Below are positions 7,625 to 16,070 of a stretch of 22,034 nt of DNA, piece by piece. Origin of the DNA: an uncultured Polycyclovorans sp. (GTDB lineage: Bacteria > Pseudomonadota > Gammaproteobacteria > Nevskiales > Nevskiaceae). The stretch is from NCBI GenBank assembly GCA_936928855.1, contig CAKZHZ010000109.1:1-22034 (forward strand), given 5' to 3'. The notes beneath the pieces are model-generated. The model ran no database searches and was not told the DNA's origin. It was given only the letters and a program-made list of their open reading frames with translations. Made by a program: the position numbers and the translations under genes. The stretch's first letter is position 1; the number at the start of each line of letters is the position of its first letter.

Positions 7625-9405
7625 CGCAGGAACAGCTCGGGCTCGGCATCCGACACTTCGAACACCACGACATCGGCGCCTCCCAGGCTGAGGCCCAGCG
7701 CGTCTGTCGTCGGGCCAACCACCGCGTCCACCACTGCCAGCAGCTGCGATTGCAGCAGGGGGCTCAGCAGTTGCCGGTACGCAGCTTCGGTGGTCGCCAG
7801 CACGCCATCCACAAGCGGGGCAATCAATGGCAGCGGCTCGCCCAGCAGCGACACCTCGACATCCAGATCGAGCGTGGCCGGCAGATCAGCCAGCGAGTCC
7901 CCGATTGCCGTCAGTGGCGGCGTTCCCAGGGTTTGGGGTTTTCCCTCGACGGGATCGAACGGGCCATCGAACACCAGCACCTCGTTGCGGGCACGGCCGA
8001 CATCGACGAAGGCCGCAGCCCGCACCACCACTCGGACGGGCAGCGGTACGGACAGCGGTCCCACCTGCAAGGTCTCCTGTGTATCGAGGATCACTGCGGG
8101 CTGAGGCTGGGGATTGGGCAGTTCAATGTCGTCGAAGCGGCCGATGCCCAGGCGGGCAATACTGGATCTCGCCCCCAGGGTGACGAGGTCGAATGCCTGG
8201 CCGCGGCGGGCGCAGCTCACGTCCATCAACTCCGCCGTCGCCTGCGCGCTCTGAACAAAAATCGGCAGATCCACCTGCGGCAGTCCGTCGACCTGCAACG
8301 GGAACTGGAACTGCAACGCAGCCTGCGTCGACCGGGCAAAGCTCTCATCCCCCGCCGTGGTCGGCGTCCCCGCGGGTACGATCACCGGTTGCCCCACATC
8401 CAGCAGATTGACCACCAGCTCCCCGTCCCCCAGCGGGAACGGCAGATTCACGGTGATCGGCTGCAACAGGTCATCCGCCACCGTCAAGGCGATGGCGCTG
8501 ATCAGGTCCCCGGCATTGACCAGCAAGTTAGCCGCTGGCGCTTCGAAACCGGGCGGAAGGCCCAGCACCTCCGCCGCACTCAACGCCAGCGCGCCATCCG
8601 CCACGTCGGCCAACGACTCGGCCGCTTCCGCCGCCACCAACTGACCAGCAGTCCCCAATGCGAGTGCCAACGCCCGCAACAAGCCATCCAGCGGCAGCAC
8701 CTGCTGCAAGGTTTCCTCTATCGGCTCCGGACTGACCGAGATCGCCAACTCGCCCACCGTGACGGTGGCATCAAGCAAGGACTGATAGTCGAGCAGGCTC
8801 AGCTGCAGCGGAACATCGCTGTTCAGCAGGGCCGCGAGCAGCGCATTCAGCAGCGAGGGATCCTGCAGCTTGAGCAGGCCACTGCCCACTTTGAACCGCA
8901 CCAGCGGACGGCTGTGCGCCGCCGCCACGGCAGTCAACTCACCACGTGCCTCCGTCGCCGCCATGCCGGGAATCAGCCGTCGTGGCGACGGCGCGAACAA
9001 GCGCACCTGAACGGCGTTGAAATCAGCGGCGTCCGCAGGAATGAAACGGCGCAACTGATCCTCGCCGGTCTGCATGCGACCGATACGCACCCCGTTGGCA
9101 CGCAGCCATTCGCGCTGCCCCTCGTTGCGCAGGACGGATGCTGCAGCCTCGGCTTCAGCGGCACCCTGCGGATCGTCCTGCAGGCCCAGACACCCTCCCG
9201 CCAGCCGTGCGGCGTCCAGCGCCGCCAGGTTGACGATCCGCTGCAGCTGCCGTTGCGCCGAATACAACCGTGCGAGGTCCACGGTCAGGCCGATGGCGGC
9301 CAGCCCCAATACGACGGTGATCGCCGCAAAGACCGCCGCCGCCCCCCGCTGCCGCGCGGGCAACGGCGTGTTAGCGGCTCTGGCTGCCACTGTTGAAGCG
9401 CTCAC
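7621..9405 (-). CDS. tadG: TadG-like pilus-assembly protein
   Basis: The frame is open much further upstream, but that part lies inside the preceding genes. The best start is GTG 9405, with GGAAG 9 nt before it, giving 594 residues and a 35-base overlap with the DUF3613-like gene; GTG 9390 is an alternative. The N-terminus has the Tad-type signature, basic RQRG followed by one hydrophobic helix at about residues 22-45 and VDLARLYSAQRQLQRIVNLA. The long remainder is rich in Leu, Val and Ala and ends with GLSLGGADVVVFEV. No von Willebrand A domain with a metal site is obvious. TadG proteins are envelope-spanning factors for Flp pilus assembly or anchoring. Position after tadD supports the call. 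Confidence 0.78.
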   Translation of the reverse strand: MSASTVAARAANTPLPARQRGAAAVFAAITVVLGLAAIGLTVDLARLYSAQRQLQRIVNLAALDAARLAGGCLGLQDDPQGAAEAEAAASVLRNEGQREWLRANGVRIGRMQTGEDQLRRFIPADAADFNAVQVRLFAPSPRRLIPGMAATEARGELTAVAAAHSRPLVRFKVGSGLLKLQDPSLLNALLAALLNSDVPLQLSLLDYQSLLDATVTVGELAISVSPEPIEETLQQVLPLDGLLRALALALGTAGQLVAAEAAESLADVADGALALSAAEVLGLPPGFEAPAANLLVNAGDLISAIALTVADDLLQPITVNLPFPLGDGELVVNLLDVGQPVIVPAGTPTTAGDESFARSTQAALQFQFPLQVDGLPQVDLPIFVQSAQATAELMDVSCARRGQAFDLVTLGARSSIARLGIGRFDDIELPNPQPQPAVILDTQETLQVGPLSVPLPVRVVVRAAAFVDVGRARNEVLVFDGPFDPVEGKPQTLGTPPLTAIGDSLADLPATLDLDVEVSLLGEPLPLIAPLVDGVLATTEAAYRQLLSPLLQSQLLAVVDAVVGPTTDALGLSLGGADVVVFEVSDAEPELFLR

Positions 9406-9637
9406 GGTCGAACGCTTCCGGAATCGGGTGATCGAAGCTGTCGAGGTAGCGCTGATAGACACGTTCAGCCTCTTCCCCGGACTGCGGCCGTGGGGTCGAC
9501 ACCGTCCCCTCATCGCCCTTCTGGAGGGCCATCCAGGCACGAGTGGCGCTGCCGTCAGCGGTCGGTGCGGCCGGCGCCTGCGCCCAGGCCGGTGCCGCCA
9601 CCAACAGTGCAGACAACAGGAGGGCTTTCGGTTTCAT
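9371..9637 (-). CDS. Small secreted DUF3613-like protein of the Tad locus
   Basis: An 88-residue protein from ATG 9637, with GGAG 7 nt upstream. It has a signal peptide ending at about residue 19 (LLLSALLVAAPAWAQ) and a mature part of about 69 residues with a TRAWMALQ segment and the C-terminal block YQRYLDSFDHPIPEAFDRE. That block resembles what I remember of the DUF3613 family, small proteins often found in proteobacterial Tad loci, though I could not search for it. It starts 13 bases after the tadD stop and its end overlaps the tadG-like start. A periplasmic accessory role in pilus assembly is likely but unproven. Confidence 0.7.
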   Translation of the reverse strand: MKPKALLLSALLVAAPAWAQAPAAPTADGSATRAWMALQKGDEGTVSTPRPQSGEEAERVYQRYLDSFDHPIPEAFDRERFNSGSQSR

Positions 9638-9650
9638 GGGCGGACTCCGG

Positions 9651-10403
9651 TCAGCGTGCCGCCAGCCGGCGGCGCAGGGTTTCCGCCTGCTGACGCAGGC
9701 GATCAAAGGTGGCATCGGGCATGGCAACGTCCTGCGCCATGCTCCTGGCGCGGTCGAAGTCCCCGGTGGTCAGCAGCAGCAACACCAGATTGCTGCGGAT
9801 ACGGATGTCATCGGGCGCCAGTTCGGCGCCGGTGGCAAAGGCCGCCAAAGCATCGTCGAAGCGCCCCATCTGCAGTTCGGCAAATCCGAGGTCGTTTCGG
9901 AACTCTGCCACGGTCGGTGCCCGCCGAACTGCTTCGGCGAAATGCGCCCGTGCCCGCCGGACATCACCATCGGCAGCGGCAATCAGACCGAGGCCATGCT
10001 CCGCTCGCGCGCCATACGCCGTCTTCAATAGCCGTTTGAAGCCGGCTTCTGCCGCCTCGTGCTGCCCCAGACGGCGTCGCGCCTCGGCCTCCAGCCAGCC
10101 CAATTCCGGCGTCTCGCCCCCCTGCAGTCGCTGCGCCTCGACATGCGCCACGGCTGCGTAATACTGACGCTGCTCCAGCATCCCGTGGATCAGCTCCAGG
10201 TGCAGGGCCCGGTCTTCATCCCGCGCCGCTGCGGCATCGGACTTGGTGATTCGGACCGGGCCGGCGCGCGCGCCCTCGACCTGGCCCCCACGGTCCGCGC
10301 CCGACGCCACCGGTGGCCCCAGGCGCTGTGGCAGCGAGCAGGCGCTGAGTGCCAGCGCCAGCAGCGCAGCGAACAACGGGCCTTGTGATTCAGCCGGCAA
10401 CAT
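9651..10403 (-). CDS. tadD: TadD-like TPR lipoprotein
   Basis: A 250-residue protein. ATG 10403 is chosen because the lipoprotein signal begins there and the longer frame lies inside tadC; this gives a 14-base overlap with tadC. The signal ends in LSAC, with the lipidated cysteine at residue 22. After a linker come tetratricopeptide repeats, including ELGWLEAEARRRLGQHEAAE, GLIAAADGDVRRARAHFAEA and NDLGFAELQMGRFDDALAAF. TadD is an outer-membrane-associated pilotin-like lipoprotein needed for assembly of the RcpA secretin in Tad systems. Length, lipobox and position between tadC and tadG all agree. Confidence 0.88.
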   Translation of the reverse strand: MLPAESQGPLFAALLALALSACSLPQRLGPPVASGADRGGQVEGARAGPVRITKSDAAAARDEDRALHLELIHGMLEQRQYYAAVAHVEAQRLQGGETPELGWLEAEARRRLGQHEAAEAGFKRLLKTAYGARAEHGLGLIAAADGDVRRARAHFAEAVRRAPTVAEFRNDLGFAELQMGRFDDALAAFATGAELAPDDIRIRSNLVLLLLTTGDFDRARSMAQDVAMPDATFDRLRQQAETLRRRLAAR

Positions 10404-11325
10404 CGTTGAGCGCCTTGATGACGGACAGGAACGCCGGGCCGGCAACGAAGATGAGCAATGCAGGAAAGAAGAACAGCACCATCACCACCGTCATGCGGCC
10501 AGACATGAGATTGACCTCCTCGCGCATACTCAGGCTGCGGTTGGCCTCCATCACCGCCAGCGCTTCCAGCAGGGGTTCGCGGATCTCGCCACCGTAGCGA
10601 TCCACTTGCCGCAACACCGCGAGAATGCTGCTGAGGTCCTCGACTTCGAGCAGATCACCGATGTTCTTCAGCACCTCGCTGGTATCAGCGCCGGCATCGA
10701 TGCTACGCAGCCCGTTGGCAAATTCGGTTCCGAGATTGGGCAACACGCCGCCGCCCTCACGCACCAGACTCATCAACGCCTGCCGTGTCGACAGCCCTGC
10801 ATCGAACAACAGCACCAGCAAGTGCACGAACAGCGGAACCTCCGCCTTGACCCGCGCCCGCCGGCCTGCGGCGGCACGCCGCAACACCCAGCGGGGAATC
10901 AGTACCGACAGCGCAAACACCACAAAAGCAAGCAAAGGCAGGTGTACCGCCTTGCGCGGATCCTGTCCCAACCAGGCATAGGCGACGACCACCAAAATCC
11001 CCATGACCGGGATCAGTGCCTGAAAGGCGTACCAGGCGACACGGGCCTCGGTACTGCGCCAGCCCGCTTGACTCATCAGGCGGGCGCTTTCGTTCTCGGG
11101 GTCGACCCACCCCTCGATAGCCCGCCCACCACGCGCCATCCGCTCGAGCAGCCGCCCCTGGTCACCGGACTCGTAGTCATGAGCATCGCCCACCACCGGT
11201 GTCACCCGCTCCACCAGACGCTCACGCTGGCGGGCCTCGCGCAGCAGGTGCGTGAACAGCCACAGCGCCGCTGCCGCGCAAAGCAGCGCGATACTGGCGA
11301 TGGCGCCCAACAGCAGCGGACTCAT
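10390..11325 (-). CDS. tadC: TadC inner-membrane platform protein (GspF family)
   Basis: A 311-residue polytopic membrane protein of the type II secretion F family. It has an N-terminal helix (LLLGAIASIALLCAAAALWL), a cytoplasmic linker, a central membrane pair around residues 90-130 (AFQALIPVMGILVVVAYAWL), the cytoplasmic GspF-like domain (VHLLVLLFDAGLSTRQALMS, VLRQVDRYGGEIREPLLEAL) and a C-terminal helix (VVMVLFFFPALLIFVAGPAF). With TadB it forms the platform on which the TadA ATPase drives pilin assembly. ATG 11325 overlaps the tadB stop by four bases and has GGAGG 4 nt before it. Confidence 0.93.
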   Translation of the reverse strand: MSPLLLGAIASIALLCAAAALWLFTHLLREARQRERLVERVTPVVGDAHDYESGDQGRLLERMARGGRAIEGWVDPENESARLMSQAGWRSTEARVAWYAFQALIPVMGILVVVAYAWLGQDPRKAVHLPLLAFVVFALSVLIPRWVLRRAAAGRRARVKAEVPLFVHLLVLLFDAGLSTRQALMSLVREGGGVLPNLGTEFANGLRSIDAGADTSEVLKNIGDLLEVEDLSSILAVLRQVDRYGGEIREPLLEALAVMEANRSLSMREEVNLMSGRMTVVMVLFFFPALLIFVAGPAFLSVIKALNDVAG

Positions 11326-12257
11326 GGCGCCTCCGTGGAACGCATCATGCGCACCAGCACCACGATGCCCGCCAGCTGCATGAACAAGGAACCAAGCAGC
11401 AGCGCCCGGCCGCCCGCATCCTGCAGGATGTCACCGTAGTACTGCGGATTCTGCAGGTAGACATACAGCGAAATCCCGATCGGCAGCAGTGACAGCACCA
11501 CTGCCGAGAACCGGGTTTCGGCCGTCAGGGCGCGCAACTCACGCGCCGCCACATCGCGGGCGCGAATCGCCTGCACAAGACTCCGCAGAATATTGCGGAG
11601 GGAGCCACCGAACTTGCGGTTGATCGCGGCCGCCAAGGCCATGACTTTGACGTCGGGGAGGTGATGGATATCAGCGGTCTCCATCAGTACCGCGTCGACG
11701 GGGGCCCCCAGGCGCACCTGCCGGCCGACACTCAGCATCAAGGGCCGTAGCGGCTCGGGGCTTTCGCGTGCGGCGACCGCCAGCGATTCTTCCAGGGTAT
11801 TCCCCGCGGAGAGCACCCGGATCACCGCCTCCAGATATCCCGGCAGCTGTTCGAGAATCTGCGCGCGCCGCGTAGCGGCCTGCCGGGTGACCCAGGCCCA
11901 CGCCATGACTGCGGCAAACCCGGCGAGAGCGAGGCCGGCGAGCCACCCGAACAACAGCAGCAGCACCGGAAGACCGATCAACAACGAGGCCAGCAACGCC
12001 CGATCAACGGCAGCAGGGTCGGTTTCCCGACCGGACCGCCATAACAAGGCGCAGACCCAGCGCGTGAGGGGATTGCGAATGGTGTCGGTACGCGGCCGGA
12101 AGCCGGTCACCAACGCGGCTGTCTCCTCGCCACCGAGTGCACGCAGCCGCAACTGCAAGGCGCTTTGCCGCTCGCGATTGGCCGCACGCAAGTAAAGCAC
12201 CACCGCAACCCCGGCGAGGATCAGCGTCACCAGCATGGCCACACCGTAGAGATTCAT
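11322..12257 (-). CDS. tadB: TadB inner-membrane platform protein (GspF family)
   Basis: A 311-residue GspF-family membrane protein, the same length as its partner TadC. An N-terminal helix (VAMLVTLILAGVAVVLYLRA) is followed by a second hydrophobic region at about residues 90-125 (LLIGLPVLLLLFGWLAGLAL) and the cytoplasmic domain with the family pattern AVIRVLSAGNTLEESLAVAA and NRKFGGSLRNILRSLVQAI. A C-terminal helix pair closes the protein. It is an inner-membrane component of the Flp pilus motor. The start overlaps the tadA stop in an ATGA junction, so the motor genes are translationally coupled. Confidence 0.93.
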   Translation of the reverse strand: MNLYGVAMLVTLILAGVAVVLYLRAANRERQSALQLRLRALGGEETAALVTGFRPRTDTIRNPLTRWVCALLWRSGRETDPAAVDRALLASLLIGLPVLLLLFGWLAGLALAGFAAVMAWAWVTRQAATRRAQILEQLPGYLEAVIRVLSAGNTLEESLAVAARESPEPLRPLMLSVGRQVRLGAPVDAVLMETADIHHLPDVKVMALAAAINRKFGGSLRNILRSLVQAIRARDVAARELRALTAETRFSAVVLSLLPIGISLYVYLQNPQYYGDILQDAGGRALLLGSLFMQLAGIVVLVRMMRSTEAP

Positions 12258-13486
12258 GCCGCCCCCTCGCCGGCGGCACGCAGATCGTGATGCCGCAGTT
12301 GCGCCAGATCGAAGCGAAAGGCCGGGCGGATCACCAGCCCTTGCTCATCGTCGCCCAGCACCTCGGAAATCGACATGACCCGCCGCTCCCCCCCCGGCAG
12401 ACGGGACACATGCACCAGCAGCTGCAGGGCGCTGCTGACCTGCCCGCGCAGGGTCGCCTCGCTTCCGGAATACCCGGCAAAGCCCGCCAGCAGCTGCAGG
12501 CGATGCAGCGCGTCCTCAATGCCGTTGGCGTGCAGAGTGGTCATCGAGCCATCGTGTCCGGTATTCATCGCCTGCAGCATGTCCAACACCTCGTCGCCGC
12601 GCACCTCGCCGACGATGATGCGGTCCGGCCGCATCCGCAAGGCGTTGCGGACAAGGTCACGCGCCGTCACGGCACGCTCGCCTTCAAGGTTGGGCGGACG
12701 CGTCTCCAGACGCACCACATGCCCGTGATGCAGTCGCAGCTCCGCCGCATCCTCCACCGTGATGATGCGCTCGCCCTGCGGAATCCATTGCGACAGCAGG
12801 TTGAGAAACGTGGTCTTGCCCGAGCCGGTACCCCCCAGCACCATCAGATTGGTGCGTTGCTCCACCTTGTCCCGCAAGTACGCGAGCATGGCGGGCGTGC
12901 AACTGCCAAGGCGCAGCAGGTCATCACCGGTAAGCGCCTGCTTGCGAAACTTGCGGATCGACAGACAGGGGCCGTCAAGGGCAATCGGAGGAATGATCGC
13001 GTTGACGCGCGAGCCATCCGGAAGCCGCGCATCGACCATCGGCGTCGACTCGTCGACGCGACGCCCCAATGGCGCAAGTATGCGCTGGATCACACGAATC
13101 ACATGGGCATCGTCGGCGAAACGGACCGGCGCAGTGGAAAGGCGACCGTCGCGCTCGACGAAGACGGTGGCGGGCCCATTGACCACGATGTCGTTGACAC
13201 TGTCGTCGTCGACCAGCGACTGGATCGGCCCGAAACCGACGAGTTCGTCACGGGCATCGCGCGCCAGTACCTCTGACTCGCGCTGGTTCACCGGCAGCCG
13301 CTGCTCGACCACATAGCGCCGGATCTGCTCAGTGACGAAACGGTCAATCTTGGCGCTGTCCCACCGGTCAAGGTCGAGATTGCGCTCCTCGACCTGCTGG
13401 ATCAGGTGACGGTGAAAGCTGCTCTTGAGCTGCTGGTACTGATCCGACAGCCGGAAACGCTGGGTCTGGACGTCCTGCCCCTGCAT
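12254..13486 (-). CDS. tadA: TadA/CpaF pilus-assembly ATPase
   Basis: A 410-residue secretion ATPase of the VirB11/CpaF group that powers Flp pilin polymerisation from the cytoplasmic face of the inner membrane. The N-terminal domain contains GFGPIQSLVDDDSVNDIVVN and RRVDESTPMVDARLPDGSRV. The Walker A motif GGTGSGKTT is at about 218-226, the Asp-box region ITVEDAAEL at about 242, and Walker B RIIVGEVRG at about 289-297, followed by GSMTTLHANGIEDAL with the His box. All catalytic motifs are intact and the length is typical. ATG 13486 is one base after the tadZ stop, with only a weak ribosome site, which suggests coupling. Confidence 0.96.
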   Translation of the reverse strand: MQGQDVQTQRFRLSDQYQQLKSSFHRHLIQQVEERNLDLDRWDSAKIDRFVTEQIRRYVVEQRLPVNQRESEVLARDARDELVGFGPIQSLVDDDSVNDIVVNGPATVFVERDGRLSTAPVRFADDAHVIRVIQRILAPLGRRVDESTPMVDARLPDGSRVNAIIPPIALDGPCLSIRKFRKQALTGDDLLRLGSCTPAMLAYLRDKVEQRTNLMVLGGTGSGKTTFLNLLSQWIPQGERIITVEDAAELRLHHGHVVRLETRPPNLEGERAVTARDLVRNALRMRPDRIIVGEVRGDEVLDMLQAMNTGHDGSMTTLHANGIEDALHRLQLLAGFAGYSGSEATLRGQVSSALQLLVHVSRLPGGERRVMSISEVLGDDEQGLVIRPAFRFDLAQLRHHDLRAAGEGAA

Positions 13487-13487
13487 A

Positions 13488-14702
13488 TCAGCCGCCGAAC
13501 CAGCGCTTCAGCATGCCACCGCCGCGCACCGGCAGGCTGGTGGGGGCTTCCGCGCTCATCAGGTGGGCTGCCAGATGCCGGATGTCGCTGACCAGGGCAT
13601 CGCGTGGCGCCACCGCCGACAGCGGCTCACCGGCATTCATGGCCTGGATGCGCGCCTGCCCATCACCCCCCAGCGTGGCCAGCAATGGCAACCCGAGCAG
13701 TTCGGCGATGTTTTCAGGCTCGAGGCCGAGATTGCGACGGTAACGATCGACCACCACGCCGACGGTATCCAGCGGCGTTTCACTCAGCCGCAGCGCCCGC
13801 AACAGCACCTTGCCGTGACGGGATCGCAGGATGGAAGGATCCGTGAGCCAGAGACTGCGGTCGCTTTGCCCCATCACGGCACCCAACAACGGCGGCGGAT
13901 GCAGGCCATCGAGCACCACCACGGTGACGGCAAACAGGCCGCGCAGCATCTGCAGCAGCTGCATGAGATCGTCCCGCTCGATGGCAGGTCGTCCCAGCAG
14001 GTCTTCCGGAAGGCTCAGCACGTACAAACCGCTCGGGTGCCGCGAGAAAGCGGTGTCGATCAGGGTCTGGTCGCAGCGATAGACGTCATTGATCGCGTCC
14101 AGCACGCTGTAGGCCTGGTTGATATTGAGAAAGATGGCCCCCGCGCCGGCGGGAGTGGCGACATCGAGCAACAACACCCTGCCCGGCGCATTGACCTGCT
14201 CTCCAAGGGCCATCGCCAGCTGCACGGCGGTAAAGGCCAGGTCCTCGCTTGGATGGCTGCTCACCAGACTGAACAACTTGCCACGCGCCGCAGCACGCTG
14301 TGTCACTGCCCCCCCGGCCGTTGGCGCACTGCGCCGCAGCAGCCGGCTCACCGCCTGCGACAGCTCGTCATCGTCACGTCGCAGCACCAGGAAGTCCCGT
14401 GCGCCGGCACGCATGGCCGCCAGCACAACGTCGGGGTGCGGTTCGGCACCGACCGCCGCGACGGCAATGTCGGGCATGCGCTCGACCAGCTGTTCCAGCA
14501 GCGCGGCACGGCCTTCCATCTGGGCCACATCAAACTCCACAAGCACCAGATCAACGCGCCCGCTGGCACTGATGCGCTGGACCAGGTCGTCGATGTCCAG
14601 GGGACGCAACAGGGTGAAGTCCACCGATGGCACGGCGTTCTGCAGCCAGTTCACGTAAACCGGATCGTTGGCAATCACCAGGGCCTGGGTTTTCATCGTC
14701 AT
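13488..14702 (-). CDS. tadZ: TadZ/CpaE-like localisation protein with lost Walker A motif
   Basis: A 404-residue protein; an in-frame ATG at 14696 is a close alternative start. The N-terminal part (about 1-130) resembles an atypical receiver domain (ALVIANDPVYVNWLQNAV, LVLVEFDVAQMEGRAALLEQ). The second half has the ParA/MinD-type fold of TadZ, with RVLLLDVATPAG, a TadZ-like SGLYVLSLPEDL and VTVVVLDGLHPP. TadZ directs the Tad apparatus to its site in the cell, usually a pole. Where family members have a GGVGAST-like P-loop this protein reads SSHPSEDLA, so ATP binding is doubtful. It lies between the secretin and ATPase genes, the standard position. Confidence 0.88.
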   Translation of the reverse strand: MTMKTQALVIANDPVYVNWLQNAVPSVDFTLLRPLDIDDLVQRISASGRVDLVLVEFDVAQMEGRAALLEQLVERMPDIAVAAVGAEPHPDVVLAAMRAGARDFLVLRRDDDELSQAVSRLLRRSAPTAGGAVTQRAAARGKLFSLVSSHPSEDLAFTAVQLAMALGEQVNAPGRVLLLDVATPAGAGAIFLNINQAYSVLDAINDVYRCDQTLIDTAFSRHPSGLYVLSLPEDLLGRPAIERDDLMQLLQMLRGLFAVTVVVLDGLHPPPLLGAVMGQSDRSLWLTDPSILRSRHGKVLLRALRLSETPLDTVGVVVDRYRRNLGLEPENIAELLGLPLLATLGGDGQARIQAMNAGEPLSAVAPRDALVSDIRHLAAHLMSAEAPTSLPVRGGGMLKRWFGG

Positions 14703-14731
14703 GGTTCAGGAGCCTTGATCAGTTCCAGCCC

Positions 14732-16063
14732 TTAGTCGGAGTAGCCGGTGGCGAAATCGCCGGTTTCCAGGAAGAAAGTCTCGGCGAAACTCGGGTCTCG
14801 TGCGCGCTGCGTTTCTCCGGGAAGCGGCGGACGCGCCGCCTCTCGGGCGATCGGACGCACCAGATGCGGCGTCACGATCATGATCAGTTCACGGGCCTCG
14901 TTGCTGATGCTCGAAGACCGGAAGAAGGCCCCCAGCACCGGCAGGTCGCCCAGCCAGGGCACCTTGTCGACGCTGTCGCTGGCATTGCTGCTGATGAGAC
15001 CGGAAATGACGAAGCTCTCGCCATCCCCCAGCTCAATGGAGGTATCGGTCCGCCGCACCCGCAGGGCCGGCGTCGCCACCCCCCCCACCTGGATGGCGTT
15101 GCTGAAGTCGAGATCGCTCACCTCGGGCGCAATCTTCAACGCAATGCGGTCCCGTGCGAGCACGGTCGGCGTCAGCGACAGACGTACCCCGAATTCCTTG
15201 TACTCCACACTGATGCCACCGCCCGCCGTGCCGGTGCCCTGGCTGACCGGCACCGGAAACTCGCCGCCGACCAGGTAGGTGGCGGTCTGCCCGCTGGTCG
15301 CCAGCAGCGAGGGCTCGGCCAGCACCTGCGCCAATCCGCGCCGCTCCAACAGACTCAACACGCCAGCGGCCCCGCGACTGGGATCGCCCACCACGATCTG
15401 GAAGGCATCGTTCACCGGCAGGAACCCGGCGCCGGACTGCAGATCACCATTGGCGACCCCGGAGAGCACCCCCGGCGGTGACAGCGCAAGCTGTGTGTTG
15501 GCGGTGATCTTCGCGAGGTTGAGACCAAAGGACTGTGCAGTGGCGCGGCTGACGTCGGCAATCTTCACCTCGGTCAACACCTGATTTTCAAGCGTGATGC
15601 GGCTGTCGTCACGAAGCGGCGAATCGCCCGCCTGAGCAGCCTGACGGGCCTGTCGGTGCGCCTGCAAATTGGGCAGCCGGCCGGAGAGCGCCACGCCCGG
15701 GGCAATCCGGGCTTCGCTCAGCTCGGGGCTTTTCGGGGCCGTCTCCAATGCGTCGCGGACGGGAATCACCCGCAGGCGGAACGGGCGCGGCTCGTTTTCG
15801 CCGCGCTGCCAGACCAGCAGGCTGGTGGTCCCCAGCGTCTTGCCGGTGATCAGCATGGCCCCCTGCTTGAGCAGCGTGACATCAGCAACGGCGGGATCCC
15901 CCACCGCGATCCGACTGACGCCCCCGACGCGACCGTAGTAGCGATGCGTTCCCTGTTCGATCAACAGTACTTCCGGCGCGGGTGTGGGCGCCTGCGCACC
16001 CACCACCCCCACGGCCATCAACAGACCGAACAAGATCGTTTGCAGCGATTTCGACTTCAGCAT
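14732..16063 (-). CDS. rcpA: RcpA/CpaC secretin of the Flp pilus
   Basis: A 443-residue outer-membrane channel protein. The frame is open further upstream, but ATG 16063 has GAGG 5 nt before it and begins a clean signal peptide (LQTILFGLLMAVGVVGAQA). The N-terminal periplasmic domain (about 30-105) has VLLIEQGTHRYYGRVGGVSR and LLKQGAMLITGKTLGTTSLL. A middle domain carries NQVLTEVKIADVSRATAQSF. The secretin domain spans about 240-415, with VLAEPSLLATSGQTATYLVG, then VPWLGDLPVLGAFF and the terminal ARELIMIVTPHLVRP, all classic secretin signatures. It forms the outer-membrane pore for the pilus. The start is 7 bases after the rcpC stop. Confidence 0.94.
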   Translation of the reverse strand: MLKSKSLQTILFGLLMAVGVVGAQAPTPAPEVLLIEQGTHRYYGRVGGVSRIAVGDPAVADVTLLKQGAMLITGKTLGTTSLLVWQRGENEPRPFRLRVIPVRDALETAPKSPELSEARIAPGVALSGRLPNLQAHRQARQAAQAGDSPLRDDSRITLENQVLTEVKIADVSRATAQSFGLNLAKITANTQLALSPPGVLSGVANGDLQSGAGFLPVNDAFQIVVGDPSRGAAGVLSLLERRGLAQVLAEPSLLATSGQTATYLVGGEFPVPVSQGTGTAGGGISVEYKEFGVRLSLTPTVLARDRIALKIAPEVSDLDFSNAIQVGGVATPALRVRRTDTSIELGDGESFVISGLISSNASDSVDKVPWLGDLPVLGAFFRSSSISNEARELIMIVTPHLVRPIAREAARPPLPGETQRARDPSFAETFFLETGDFATGYSD

Positions 16064-16070
16064 GATGACC

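Noticed and set aside
7750..9396. Another 548-codon plus-strand frame opposite the tadG-like gene
   Set aside because: Same shadow pattern: Gln/Arg-rich, no motif, no ribosome site, and the minus-strand gene fits the Tad operon.
10243..11439. 398-codon plus-strand frame opposite tadC
   Set aside because: It overlaps tadD, tadC and the end of tadB, whose family signatures are clear; the composition is typical of an antisense shadow.
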